DNA of 64,000 nucleotides from JAFKFH01 sp017307375 (GCA_965229335.1 OZ245874.1:1426001-1490000); one strand, 5' to 3'. Positions 36,523-45,882 are shown, counted from the stretch's first letter. The notes: generated by a model not told the origin, from the letters alone. Made by a program: numbers and translations.

Positions 36523-36536
36523 TATGGTAGCCGCCG

Positions 36537-37436
36537 ATGACCGAAGCCACCCACAGCGCGCCCGCCCCCTCGCCCTCGGGCTTTCGCCTCGACCGGAGTT
36601 CCTGGGCCTGGGTCGGCGTCGCGCCGTTCCTGCTGTTTGCCGTCCTGTTCCTGATCGCCCCGACCTTCTTCCTGATCATCGGCGCCTTCCAGGACGCCGA
36701 CGGGCATTTCACCTTCAGGAACATCTCGAACCTGTTCCAGCCCTCGATCATCGCGTCCTACTGGATCTCGATCCAGATCAGCGCGGCCTCCGCGATCACC
36801 GGCGCGATCATCGGCTTCTTCATGGCCTACGCGGTCGTGCTGGGCGGCCTGCCGCGCTGGCTGCGCCCGACGCTGATGACCTTCTCCGGCGTCGCCTCGA
36901 ACTTCGCCGGCCTGCCGCTGGCCTTCGCCTTCCTGGCGACGCTCGGTCGCACCGGCCTCGTCACCGTATTCCTGGTCAAGTGGTTCGACTTCAACCCCTA
37001 TGCGCACGGCTTCAACCTGCTGTCGTTCTGGGGGCTGACCATCACCTATCTCTACTTCCAGATCCCGCTGATGGTGCTGATCCTGACGCCGGCGCTGGAC
37101 GGCCTGAAAAAGGAATGGCGCGAGGCCTCGTCGATCCTGGGCGCCTCGCCCTGGCAGTACTGGCGCTATGTCGCCCTGCCGATCCTGTGGCCCAGCCTGC
37201 TCGGCACCACGCTGCTGCTGTTTGCCAATTCCTTCGGCGCGATCGCTACGGCCTATGGCCTGACCGGCTCGTCGCTCAACATCGTGACCATCCTGCTCTA
37301 CGCCCAGATCCGCGGCGACGTGCTGCATGACCAGAATCTCGGTTATGCGCTGGCGCTGGGCATGATCCTGATCACCGGGCTGTCGAACGGCGGGTATATC
37401 TGGCTGCGCGCGCGCAGCGAAAGGTGGCTGCGTTGA
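36537..37436 (+). CDS. ABC transporter permease 1 (organophosphonate-type)
   Basis: 299 residues of the BPD_transp_1 family with about six helices. The EAA-type cytoplasmic loop reads REASSILGASPWQYWRYVALP. The first helix is WAWVGVAPFLLFAVLFLIAP. It works with the second permease, whose start overlaps its end by 13 bases. Confidence 0.9.
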   Translation: MTEATHSAPAPSPSGFRLDRSSWAWVGVAPFLLFAVLFLIAPTFFLIIGAFQDADGHFTFRNISNLFQPSIIASYWISIQISAASAITGAIIGFFMAYAVVLGGLPRWLRPTLMTFSGVASNFAGLPLAFAFLATLGRTGLVTVFLVKWFDFNPYAHGFNLLSFWGLTITYLYFQIPLMVLILTPALDGLKKEWREASSILGASPWQYWRYVALPILWPSLLGTTLLLFANSFGAIATAYGLTGSSLNIVTILLYAQIRGDVLHDQNLGYALALGMILITGLSNGGYIWLRARSERWLR

Positions 37437-38224
37437 AGACCTCGAAAATCGGCCCGTGGATCGCCTTCACCCTGGGGGCGCTCTACTTCATCATCCCGCT
37501 GATCGCGACGTTCGAATTCTCGCTGCGGCTGAAGCGGGGCGAATATTCGTTCGAAGCCTATCGCATCGTCCTCGGCGACCCGCGCTTCCAGGCGACCTTC
37601 GGCTACTCGACGCTGCTGGCGCTCGCCACCATCGTCATCGGCGTGCTGCTGGTCGTGCCGACCGCCTACTGGATCCAGCTGCGCCTGCCCAAGCTGCGCC
37701 CGGTGGTCGAATTCATCACGCTGCTGCCGCTGGTCATCCCGGCCATCGTGCTCGTCTTCGGCTATCTGAAGATGTACAACTCGTCGTCGCTGCTGCCGCT
37801 GACGTCGAGCCCGTGGTCGACCAACCTGCTGCTGACCTTCGGCTACGTCACCCTGGCCCTGCCCTACATGTACCGCGCGGTCGATACCGGGCTCAGGGCG
37901 ATCGACGTGCGCACCTTGACCGAGGCGGCGGAAAGCCTCGGGGCGAAATGGCCGACGATCCTGTTCAAGGTGATCCTGCCGAACGTGCGCTCGGCGCTGC
38001 TGTCCGGCGCGTTCCTCACCTTCGCCATCGTCATCGGTGAATTCACCATGGCCGCCTTGCTCGACCGGCCGGCCTTCGGCCCGTATCTGCAGCTGATCGG
38101 GGCCAATCGCGCCTACGAGCCGTCGGCACTGGCCATCATCGCCTTCTTCGTGACCTGGGCCTGCATGGGGCTGATCCAGGTATTCGGCCGTGGCGCGCGC
38201 GGCGCGTCGCCCGAAACGCGCTGA
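37424..38224 (+). CDS. ABC transporter permease 2 (organophosphonate-type)
   Basis: 266 residues from a GTG that overlaps the previous gene; a TTG three codons later is an alternative start. About six helices are visible, and the EAA loop is TEAAESLGAKWPTILFKVILP. It completes the membrane part of the importer. Confidence 0.9.
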   Translation: MAALKTSKIGPWIAFTLGALYFIIPLIATFEFSLRLKRGEYSFEAYRIVLGDPRFQATFGYSTLLALATIVIGVLLVVPTAYWIQLRLPKLRPVVEFITLLPLVIPAIVLVFGYLKMYNSSSLLPLTSSPWSTNLLLTFGYVTLALPYMYRAVDTGLRAIDVRTLTEAAESLGAKWPTILFKVILPNVRSALLSGAFLTFAIVIGEFTMAALLDRPAFGPYLQLIGANRAYEPSALAIIAFFVTWACMGLIQVFGRGARGASPETR

Positions 38225-38258
38225 CGAACAAAGAGTTGGGGACTGGGGGATTAGTCTG

Positions 38259-39326
38259 ATGTCGTTCCTCGTGATCGAAGCCTTGCGCAAGACCTTCGGC
38301 CAGCATGCCGTGGTCGAGCATTTCGACCTCGCCGCCGAGCGCGGCGAGTTCGTTTCCTTCCTCGGGCCTTCGGGCTGCGGCAAGACGACCACCCTGCGCA
38401 TGGTCGCCGGGTTCGAGACGCCGACTGCGGGTCGCATCCGCATCGACGGGCGCGACGTCACCGGCCTGCGCCCGAACCAGCGCAACGTGGGCATGGTGTT
38501 CCAGTCCTACGCCCTGTTCCCGAACATGACGGTCGCCCAGAACGTCGCCTTCGGCCTGAAGGTCGCCGGCCGCTCGGCGGCCGAGATCGGACCCAGGGTC
38601 GACGAGATGCTGAAGCTGATCAAGCTGCCGCATCTGGCCGAGCGCTATCCCTATCAGCTTTCGGGTGGTCAGCAGCAGCGCGTCGCGCTGGCGCGCGCCA
38701 TCGCGATCAAGCCGCAGATCCTGCTGCTCGACGAACCGCTTTCCGCGCTCGATGCCAAGATCCGCATCTCGCTGCGCGAGGAGATCAAGGCGGTGCAGCG
38801 CACGCTCGGCATCACCACGATCTACGTGACGCACGACCAGGAAGAAGCCCTGTCGATGTCGGACCGCATCGTGGTGATGAACGAGGGCAAGGCCGAGCAG
38901 ATCGGCACGCCGTTCGAGATCTACAACTACCCGCGGACCCGCTTCGTCGCCTCGTTCGTTGGCACGCTGAACCTGCTGCCGGGCAAGGTGATCGACGCGG
39001 CGGCGGGCCGCATCGCCATCGACGGGCGCGAGGTGGTGTCGAGCCGCGGCCTTGCCGGGGCGCAGCCGGGCGAGATCCGCACCGTCGCGCTGCGGCCGGA
39101 GGCGGTGACGCTGAACGATCCGCGGGCCGACGGCAACCGCATGGAAGGCACCATCGAGGATGTCGCCTTCCTCGGCTCGGTCGTGCGCATCCGCGTCCGT
39201 TTCGGCGAGAGTTCGATCTCGCTCGACACCTTCAACAACCCGAGCGTCCAGCCGCCGGAGCGCGGCCAGGCCGTGACGGTGTGCTTCGCCCATGCCGACT
39301 TGCAGGTATTGCAGGACGCGGCCTGA
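38259..39326 (+). CDS. ABC transporter ATP-binding protein (PotA/PhnT-like)
   Basis: 355 residues from the ATG at 38259. Walker A is GPSGCGKTT, the Q-loop VFQSYALFPNM, the signature LSGGQQQRVALARA, and Walker B ILLLDEPLSALD. A C-terminal TOBE-like part follows from about residue 235. It is the last gene of the tmp-type operon. The MocR gene converges on it with stops one base apart. Confidence 0.92.
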   Translation: MSFLVIEALRKTFGQHAVVEHFDLAAERGEFVSFLGPSGCGKTTTLRMVAGFETPTAGRIRIDGRDVTGLRPNQRNVGMVFQSYALFPNMTVAQNVAFGLKVAGRSAAEIGPRVDEMLKLIKLPHLAERYPYQLSGGQQQRVALARAIAIKPQILLLDEPLSALDAKIRISLREEIKAVQRTLGITTIYVTHDQEEALSMSDRIVVMNEGKAEQIGTPFEIYNYPRTRFVASFVGTLNLLPGKVIDAAAGRIAIDGREVVSSRGLAGAQPGEIRTVALRPEAVTLNDPRADGNRMEGTIEDVAFLGSVVRIRVRFGESSISLDTFNNPSVQPPERGQAVTVCFAHADLQVLQDAA

Positions 39327-39327
39327 T

Positions 39328-40848
39328 CTAGCCGGCTGCGGCCGGTCGCATCCCCTGCCGCGCCGGCTTGTGCAGTGCGGACAGGGTTTCACCCAGTATA
39401 CCCGTGGCGCGGCGGATCTCCGCCGTGCCGATGCCGCTGAAGCCGAGCACGAGGCCGTGCTGGGCGATCGGTTCGATGCAGAAGCGACGCAACGGCACGG
39501 TCGTGATGCGCCGCGCCCACGCGGCGTCGGCCGCCTCGCCTTCGTCGAGACCCGGGCCGAGATAGCCGACGGTGTGCAGCCCGGTGCCCGTCGGCATCAC
39601 CGTCAGCGCGCCGGCCAGCCGCGCCTGCGCCGCCTCGAGCAGCGCGTCGTGGCGTTCGGCGTAGAGCTTGCGCATGCGCCGGATATGGGCGGCGAAATGG
39701 CCCTCGTCGACGAAGTCGGCCACCACCGCCTGCAGGCTTGACGGCACGCCGGTGACGAACGAGCGCATGATCCGGTCGAAGGCTTCGACCAGGGCCTGCG
39801 GGACCAGCACGTAGCCAAGCCGCAAGGCGGGAAACAGCGTCTTGGAGAAGGTGCCGACATAGATCACGCGGCCCGAGCGGTCGGTGCTCTTCAATGTCGG
39901 CGGCGGCAGGCCGTGATAGCGGAACTCGCCATCGTAATCGTCCTCGATGATCCAGGCGTCTGCCTGCTCGGCGGCCTGCAGCAGCGCCAGCCGCCGCGTC
40001 AGGCTCATCGTGCTGCCGGTCGGTTGCTGGTGGGAGGGCGTGACGAAGGCCAGGCGGAACCATGGCGCGCGTTCGAGACCCTGCTCGACGACCATGCCTT
40101 CGCCATCGACCGGTACCGGCACCAGGTCGGCACCGGCCGCGATCAGGCAGTTGCGGGCGCCGATCGCGCCGGGGTTCTCGAACCAGACCTTGTCGCCGGG
40201 ATCGAGCAGGATCGAGGCGATCAGCTGGAAGCCATGCTGGGCGCCGTTGACGATGAAGACTTCCTCCGGCTCGCAGGTGATCGCGCGGTTGGCGCGCAGA
40301 TGGGCCGCGATCGCCCGCCGCAGCGGCATGTAGCCCTGGGTGTCGCCGTATCCCATCGCCACGTCGCGCTGGGCGCGCCAGTGCTTGGCGACATGGCGGG
40401 CCCACAAGGCCATCGGGAAGGCGTCGAAGGCCGGCATCGCCGTCGTGAAGGCGCGGGCCTCGTGGGGCAGGCGGTCGAGGAAGCCGGCCTGGCTGCGGGT
40501 CATCAGCCGCGACAGCCGCGGCGGCGGCGGCACCTCGCTGCTGGCCGGGGCGGGCCGGCTGCCCGGCCGATGATCCTGCAGCGCGCGGGCGACATAGGTG
40601 CCGGCGCCGGTGCGCGATTCCAGCAGGCCCTCGGCCAGCAGGCGGGCGAAGGCCTCGATCACCGTGGTGCGGGAGACGCCGAGGTCGCGGGCCAGCGTGC
40701 GGGTCGCGGGCAGGCGGTCGCCGGCGCGCAGCCCGCCGCCCAGGATCTGGTCGCGCAAGGCCACGCAGAGCTGGGTGCCGAGCGGGCGCGCCGAGTCGTG
40801 GTCGAGCTTGATCGACAGCAACAAGGCGCCGCCGGCTTTCTTCACCAT
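39328..40848 (-). CDS. MocR-family regulator (GntR helix-turn-helix fused to class I aminotransferase domain)
   Basis: 506 residues. The GntR-type wHTH covers about 15-90 (LGTQLCVALRDQILGG, then RLPATRTLARDLGVSRTTVI). A linker rich in Pro and Ser leads to an aminotransferase-like domain with the PLP lysine in GTFSKTLFPALRLG. These proteins sense amino compounds or PLP. It is divergent from the enolase-superfamily gene. The GTCCA-N3-TGGAC element in that gap recurs before the binding-protein gene at 43660, which points to control of the whole catabolic unit. Confidence 0.92.
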   Translation of the reverse strand: MVKKAGGALLLSIKLDHDSARPLGTQLCVALRDQILGGGLRAGDRLPATRTLARDLGVSRTTVIEAFARLLAEGLLESRTGAGTYVARALQDHRPGSRPAPASSEVPPPPRLSRLMTRSQAGFLDRLPHEARAFTTAMPAFDAFPMALWARHVAKHWRAQRDVAMGYGDTQGYMPLRRAIAAHLRANRAITCEPEEVFIVNGAQHGFQLIASILLDPGDKVWFENPGAIGARNCLIAAGADLVPVPVDGEGMVVEQGLERAPWFRLAFVTPSHQQPTGSTMSLTRRLALLQAAEQADAWIIEDDYDGEFRYHGLPPPTLKSTDRSGRVIYVGTFSKTLFPALRLGYVLVPQALVEAFDRIMRSFVTGVPSSLQAVVADFVDEGHFAAHIRRMRKLYAERHDALLEAAQARLAGALTVMPTGTGLHTVGYLGPGLDEGEAADAAWARRITTVPLRRFCIEPIAQHGLVLGFSGIGTAEIRRATGILGETLSALHKPARQGMRPAAAG

Positions 40849-40877
40849 GCCACTCTCCCCAAAGCGGTCCTGGAAAA

Positions 40878-40892
40878 TGTCCAGAATGGACC
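40878..40892. promoter_or_regulatory. candidate MocR operator, copy 1
   Basis: TGTCCA-GAA-TGGACC lies 55 bases upstream of the enolase-family start and 30 bases upstream of the MocR start. A half-site GGTCC is at 40866. The same element with a different three-base centre is at 43581. Confidence 0.6.
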
Positions 40893-40946
40893 TTCCGCGT
40901 CAACCGTTATGACGGCGCTATAGGCGGGCCGGTTTGCGGCGGGGAC

Positions 40947-42065
40947 ATGGATTTCCGAATGATGAAGATCAAGTCGATCGAAACTTTCACCGACCGCTAT
41001 GTCGGCTTCCTCAAGGTGACGACCGACGCGGGCGCGATCGGCTGGGGCCAGGTGTCGCCCTACAACGCCGACATCACCTCGGCGATCGTCCACCGCCAGC
41101 TCGCCCCCTGGGCGCTCGGTGCCGACGCGCTGGAGATCGAACGGCTGATCGACCTGATCCCGGAGAAGGAGCTGAAGTTTCCGGGCTCCTATCTGTTCCG
41201 GGCGATGACCGGGCTCGATACCGCGCTGTGGGATCTGCGCGGCCGCCTCGAAGGCAAGAGCGTCTGCGAACTCCTGGGCGGCACGCCCCGGCGGATCCGC
41301 GCCTATGCCTCGTCGATGAAGCGCGACATCAACCCGGCGGCCGAGGCCGATCGCTTCCTGCGCCTGCGCGATCGCCACGGCTTCACCGCCTTCAAGTTCC
41401 GCGTCGGCGCCGAATTCGGCCATGACGTCGACGAATGGCCGGGCCGCACCGAGGCGATCGTGCCGGCGATCCGCCGCGCGCTCGGCGATGAGGCCGAATT
41501 GCTGGTCGACGGCAATTCCGGCTTTTCGCCGCGCCGTGCCATCGAGGTCGGCCACATGCTGCAGGACCACGGCGTCGGCCATTTCGAGGAACCCTGCCCC
41601 TATTGGGAGCTGGAGCAAACCAAGGAGGTGCGCGATGCCCTCGACCTCGACGTGACCGGCGGCGAGCAGGACTGCATGATCCCGACCTGGCGCCACATGA
41701 TCGAGATGAAGGCGGTCGACATCGTCCAGCCCGACGTCTGCTATCTCGGCGGCATGGTGCGCACGATGCGGGTGGCGCGAATGGCGGCCGAGGCCGGCAT
41801 GCCCTGCACCCCGCATGCCGCCAACATGTCGATGGTGACGCTGTTCACCATGCATCTGCTGGGCGCCATCGACAATCCCGGCAAGTATCTCGAATACTCG
41901 ATCGAGGGTGAGGATTATTATCCTTGGGAGAAAGGGCTGTTCCGGAACCCGCCCTACCAGGTGGTCGACGGCATGGTGACGATCCCGAGCGAGCCGGGCT
42001 GGGGGATCGAGATCGACCCGAACTGGCTGGCGCGGTCGACCTACCAGATCAGCGAGGCCGACTGA
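40947..42065 (+). CDS. mandelate racemase/muconate lactonizing enzyme family protein
   Basis: 372 residues of the enolase superfamily. The N-terminal capping domain runs to about 120. In the barrel, KFRVG supplies a Lys-x-Arg general base motif, and the metal ligands appear as Asp in LLVDGNSGF, Glu in HFEEPCPYW and Glu in TGGEQDC. A later HAANMSM supplies a His. Such enzymes abstract a proton next to a carboxylate (racemisation, dehydration or cycloisomerisation). ATG codons at 40959 and 40962 are alternative starts. The next gene begins one base after the stop. Confidence 0.9.
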   Translation: MDFRMMKIKSIETFTDRYVGFLKVTTDAGAIGWGQVSPYNADITSAIVHRQLAPWALGADALEIERLIDLIPEKELKFPGSYLFRAMTGLDTALWDLRGRLEGKSVCELLGGTPRRIRAYASSMKRDINPAAEADRFLRLRDRHGFTAFKFRVGAEFGHDVDEWPGRTEAIVPAIRRALGDEAELLVDGNSGFSPRRAIEVGHMLQDHGVGHFEEPCPYWELEQTKEVRDALDLDVTGGEQDCMIPTWRHMIEMKAVDIVQPDVCYLGGMVRTMRVARMAAEAGMPCTPHAANMSMVTLFTMHLLGAIDNPGKYLEYSIEGEDYYPWEKGLFRNPPYQVVDGMVTIPSEPGWGIEIDPNWLARSTYQISEAD

Positions 42066-42066
42066 G

Positions 42067-43560
42067 ATGCGCGCCTCGCTGGCCGAGCTGGCGGCACGGA
42101 CCCTGGCGGCGGGGACGCTGGAGGGGCTGCCCGACCGGCACTGGATCGACGGCGGCTGGCGTGGTGCCCGCGCCGGCGGGACGATGGAAAGCTGGGACGC
42201 CGGCACGGCCAGGCCCTATGCGCGCTTTGCCGCGGGCGATGCCGATGATATCGCCGACGCCGTCGCCTCGGCCCGCGCGGCTTTTGCCGGGCCCTGGGGC
42301 CGGATGACGCCGGCCGAACGCGGGCGGATCCTGCTGGCCGGTGCCGAGGCGATCCGCCGCCATGCCGACCGGCTGGCGGTGGCCGAGGCGCTCGATGTCG
42401 GCAAGCCGGTCGGCGAGGCGGACGGCGATGTCCGGGGCGCGGCCCGTGCCTTCGAATACTACGCCGGCGCGGTCGACAAGCTGCAGGGGGATTCGATCCC
42501 GTTGGGCAACGGCTATATTGCCTTCACCCTGAACGAACCGGTCGGGGTCGTCGCCCAGGTCATCCCGTGGAACTACCCGCTGTCGACGGCTGCCCGCGGC
42601 ATCGCCCCGGCGCTGGCCGCCGGCTGCACGGTCGTCGCCAAGCCCGCCGAACAGACGCCGATGTCGGCGCTGATGCTGGCCGAGATCCTGGCCGGGGCCG
42701 GCCTGCCGCCGGGCGTGCTGAACGTCGTTACCGGCACCGGGGCCGCGGCCGGCGCGCCGCTGGTCGCACATGCCGGGGTCGACCATGTCACCTTCACCGG
42801 CTCGGTCGCGACCGGCCGCAAGGTGATGCAGGCCGCGGCGCAGAACATCACCGGCGTGACCCTCGAACTCGGCGGCAAGTCGCCGGTCGTGGTCCTGGCC
42901 GATTGCGACCTCGACCAGGCGGTCGACGGCGTCATCGGCGCGATCTTCGAGAATGCCGGCCAGATCTGCTCGGCCGGCTCACGCCTCGTGGTCGAGCGCT
43001 CGGTCCATGCCGAGATGATCGAGCGCGTGGTGGCGCGCGCGCGCCGGCTGGTGATGGGTCATGGCCTGCGCAACCCGACGCTCGGCCCGCTCAATTCGGC
43101 CGAGCATCGCGAGCGGGTCGCCGCCCATGTCGACGGGGCAAGGGCGCGGGGCCTGACGCCGCTGACCGGCGGCAAGCGTGCCGTCGACCCCGAGACCGGC
43201 CTGGGCTGGTTCTTCGAGCCGACCATTTTCGACGATGTCGCCCCGGCCGATCCGCTGGTCCAGGAGGAGATCTTCGGACCGGTCCTGACCATCCAGGTGG
43301 CCGAGGATGCGGGCGCGGCGCTGGCGCTGGCGAACGGCACCGAATATGGCCTGGTGGCGGGCGTCTATACCCGTGACATCGGCGCGGCGCTGACGCTGGC
43401 CCGCGACGTCGATGCCGGCCAAGTCTACATCAACGAGTATTTCGCCGGCGGCATCGAAACGCCGTTCGGCGGCAACAGGCTGTCGGGTTTCGGCCGCGAA
43501 AAGGGGCTGGAGGGCTTGCGGGCCTATTGCAAGGTCAAGAGCGTGACGGCCCGGCTGTGA
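42067..43560 (+). CDS. NAD(P)-dependent aldehyde dehydrogenase
   Basis: 497 residues. Signatures are IPWNYPLSTAARGIAPALAA, FTGSVATGRKVM, the catalytic Glu in TLELGGKSP and the catalytic Cys in ENAGQICSAGSR. The EEIFGPVL block and PFGGNRLSGFGREKG also match. It resembles betaine-aldehyde or aminoaldehyde dehydrogenases. With the GMC oxidoreductase at the end of the same unit it could finish a two-step alcohol-to-acid oxidation (inference). Confidence 0.94.
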   Translation: MRASLAELAARTLAAGTLEGLPDRHWIDGGWRGARAGGTMESWDAGTARPYARFAAGDADDIADAVASARAAFAGPWGRMTPAERGRILLAGAEAIRRHADRLAVAEALDVGKPVGEADGDVRGAARAFEYYAGAVDKLQGDSIPLGNGYIAFTLNEPVGVVAQVIPWNYPLSTAARGIAPALAAGCTVVAKPAEQTPMSALMLAEILAGAGLPPGVLNVVTGTGAAAGAPLVAHAGVDHVTFTGSVATGRKVMQAAAQNITGVTLELGGKSPVVVLADCDLDQAVDGVIGAIFENAGQICSAGSRLVVERSVHAEMIERVVARARRLVMGHGLRNPTLGPLNSAEHRERVAAHVDGARARGLTPLTGGKRAVDPETGLGWFFEPTIFDDVAPADPLVQEEIFGPVLTIQVAEDAGAALALANGTEYGLVAGVYTRDIGAALTLARDVDAGQVYINEYFAGGIETPFGGNRLSGFGREKGLEGLRAYCKVKSVTARL

Positions 43561-43580
43561 CGGATATTGGTATCAGACTT

Positions 43581-43595
43581 TGTCCATAGTGGACC
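43581..43595. promoter_or_regulatory. candidate MocR operator, copy 2
   Basis: TGTCCA-TAG-TGGACC, the same inverted repeat as at 40878, located 65 bases upstream of the binding-protein start in the 99-base gap after the aldehyde dehydrogenase gene. It implies a second promoter for the importer under the same regulator. Confidence 0.6.
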
Positions 43596-43659
43596 TAACC
43601 GGCCGACCACTATCGTCGTCTACTCATCGGTAATTCGGGACATAACAGGGAGAAGCACC

Positions 43660-44733
43660 ATGCGGGTACAGCTAACCACCACATTGGCCGCGGCGGCATT
43701 GCTGGCGTTCAGCGGCTCGGCCCAGGCCGAAACGCTGCGGATCCTGACCTGGGGCGGCTACGCACCGGACGCGATCATCAAGGAATTCGAGAAGAAGTAT
43801 CCGGGCACCAAGGTCGAGGTCACCCTCTCCAACAACGAGGAGATGATCGCCAAACTGCGTGCCACCGGCGGTGCCGGCTTCGACCTCGCCCAGCCGAGCC
43901 ACGACCGCATTTTTGCGGTGCAGAAGGAATACGGCGTCTACAAGGCGATGGACCTGTCCAAGATCGACACGGACAAGATCGCGCCGAACCTGCTCGAAGC
44001 CGTCAAGACCAACACCACGATCGACGGCAAGGTCCATGCGGTGCCCCATCAGTGGGGTACGTCGGGCATCATGGCCGACAAGACCAAGGCGCCGAACGTC
44101 ACCGGCTGGCCCGACCTTTGCGATCCGCAGTACCAGGGCCGCACCTCGATGCGGCTGCGCCGCACCATCCTGCTCGGCACCGCCTTCGGCATGGGCGAAA
44201 ACCCGTTCGAGGCCTATGGCGACAAGGCCAAGTACCAGCAGATCATGGACAAGGTCGCCGAGAAGCTGATCGCCTGCAAGTCGATCGTCAAGACCTACTG
44301 GCAGGGCGGCGACGACCTGATCAACCTGATGAAATCGGGCGAGGTGATCGTTTCCGAAACCTGGGATTCCACCGCCTATCGCCTCTATGCCCAGAACCCC
44401 AACATCGTCTACGTGCCGCCCGCGACCGGCGCGTTGACCTGGATCGACACCTTTGCGATCCCGGCCAAGGGGCAGGCCGATGCGGCCGCCTACAACTGGA
44501 TCAACTTCGTGATGCAGCCGGACATCGTCAAGCTGATGTCGGCGTCGACCGGCGCCACCTCGGCGGTCAAGAACGGCGCCGACCTGCTGCCCGACGACAA
44601 GAAGGCCGCGGTCGCCGCCGCCTTCAAGCCGAAGGATCTGGAGAACCTGAAGTTCTTCGCCAATATCCAGCCCGGCATCGAGGATATCGAGGGCAAGGTG
44701 CTGGAGCGCATCAAGGCTGCGACGGCCAAGTAA
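43660..44733 (+). CDS. spermidine/putrescine-type ABC substrate-binding protein (PotD-like)
   Basis: 357 residues from the ATG at 43660 (GGGAGAAG upstream), with a signal peptide cut near SAQA. The motifs LRILTWGGYAPDAIIKEFEK, DLAQPSHDRIF, VPHQWGTSGIM and WDSTAYRLY fit the PotD/PotF family. The ligand is probably a small cationic or zwitterionic amine, but the enolase and dehydrogenase partners leave this open. A strong terminator-like stem-loop follows. Confidence 0.9.
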   Translation: MRVQLTTTLAAAALLAFSGSAQAETLRILTWGGYAPDAIIKEFEKKYPGTKVEVTLSNNEEMIAKLRATGGAGFDLAQPSHDRIFAVQKEYGVYKAMDLSKIDTDKIAPNLLEAVKTNTTIDGKVHAVPHQWGTSGIMADKTKAPNVTGWPDLCDPQYQGRTSMRLRRTILLGTAFGMGENPFEAYGDKAKYQQIMDKVAEKLIACKSIVKTYWQGGDDLINLMKSGEVIVSETWDSTAYRLYAQNPNIVYVPPATGALTWIDTFAIPAKGQADAAAYNWINFVMQPDIVKLMSASTGATSAVKNGADLLPDDKKAAVAAAFKPKDLENLKFFANIQPGIEDIEGKVLERIKAATAK

Positions 44734-44751
44734 ACGGCGCTAGACTGACGC

Positions 44752-44787
44752 GAGGGGCTCAACGCGTTCTTGAGCCCCTCAATTTTT
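44752..44787 (+). terminator. intrinsic terminator between PotD-like and PotA-like genes
   Basis: Perfect eleven-pair stem (GAGGGGCTCAA with TTGAGCCCCTC), seven-base loop, then AATTTTT. It probably limits read-through into the transporter genes while leaving binding-protein mRNA abundant. Confidence 0.85.
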
Positions 44788-44803
44788 GCCTGCGCGGAGA
44801 TCC

Positions 44804-45877
44804 ATGACCAACGATCTGGAATGCGAGCGGCTGACCAAGCGGTTCGGCCCCTTCACCGCCGTGGACGGCGTTTCGTTCGAAATCCCCCGTGGCTCGTTCT
44901 TCTCGATCCTCGGGCCGTCGGGCTGCGGCAAGACCACGCTGATGCGGATGATCGCGGGGTTCGAGCAGCCGGCGTCGGGCGACATTCGCATCAAGGGGCG
45001 CTCGGTCCTGGACTTGCCGCCGAACCGGCGCAACGTCAAGATGGTGTTCCAGCATCTGGCGCTGTTCCCGATGATGAACGTGGGCGAGAACATCGCCTAT
45101 GGCCTGCGTTGCGCCGGCGTCGCCCGGAATGAGATCGAGCGCCGCGTCAAGGACGTGCTGGCCCGCGTCGGCCTGCCCGATGTCGCGGGCAAGGAGGTCG
45201 CCCAGCTTTCCGGCGGGCAGAAGCAGCGGATCGCCATCGCCCGCTGCATGGTGCTGGAACCCGACGTGCTGCTGCTCGACGAACCGTTGGGCGCCCTCGA
45301 CCTGAAGTTGCGCGAGCGGATGAAGATCGAGCTGAAGCTGTTGCAGCACCAGTTCGCCACCACCTTCGTCTATATCACCCACGACCAGTCCGAGGCGCTG
45401 GTGATGTCGGATCGCGTGGCGGTGATGAACGCCGGCCGGTTCGAGCAGATCGGCACCCCGCAGCAACTCTACCACAACCCCGCCTCGGCCTTCGTCGCCG
45501 GCTTCGTCGGCGATTCCAACCGCTGGGCCGGCCGCGTCGTCGGCCAGGAAGGTCAGGGGATCCGCGTCGACATCGGCGACGGCCTGTCGTTCGTCGCGGC
45601 CGGTTCGGCGCCGGCCGGCACGGCGGTCGACATCTTCGTGCGGCCGGAAGCGATTTCCCTGGCGGCGGCGATGCCGGGCGCCAACCGGCTCGACGGCGTG
45701 GTGGACAGCCTGCTGTTCAATGGCGCCGCCAGCCGGGTGCTGGTCCGCCTGGCCGACGGGCAACTGGTCGAGGTGGCGCATGTACCCGATGGCCGCGAGG
45801 GCGGCCTCGAGGTCGGCGCGCCGGTCGCGCTGAGCTGGTCGCCCGACCAGACCCGCTGCTTTTCCCGGGCGGCCTGA
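44804..45877 (+). CDS. spermidine/putrescine-type ABC ATPase (PotA-like)
   Basis: 357 residues from the ATG at 44804. Walker A is GPSGCGKTT, the Q-loop VFQHLALFPMM, the signature LSGGQKQRIAIAR and Walker B LLLDEPLGALD, with a C-terminal TOBE domain containing VDIFVRPEAI. It couples ATP hydrolysis to the two permeases that follow, the first starting 5 bases after its stop. Confidence 0.93.
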   Translation: MTNDLECERLTKRFGPFTAVDGVSFEIPRGSFFSILGPSGCGKTTLMRMIAGFEQPASGDIRIKGRSVLDLPPNRRNVKMVFQHLALFPMMNVGENIAYGLRCAGVARNEIERRVKDVLARVGLPDVAGKEVAQLSGGQKQRIAIARCMVLEPDVLLLDEPLGALDLKLRERMKIELKLLQHQFATTFVYITHDQSEALVMSDRVAVMNAGRFEQIGTPQQLYHNPASAFVAGFVGDSNRWAGRVVGQEGQGIRVDIGDGLSFVAAGSAPAGTAVDIFVRPEAISLAAAMPGANRLDGVVDSLLFNGAASRVLVRLADGQLVEVAHVPDGREGGLEVGAPVALSWSPDQTRCFSRAA

Positions 45878-45882
45878 CCGCG

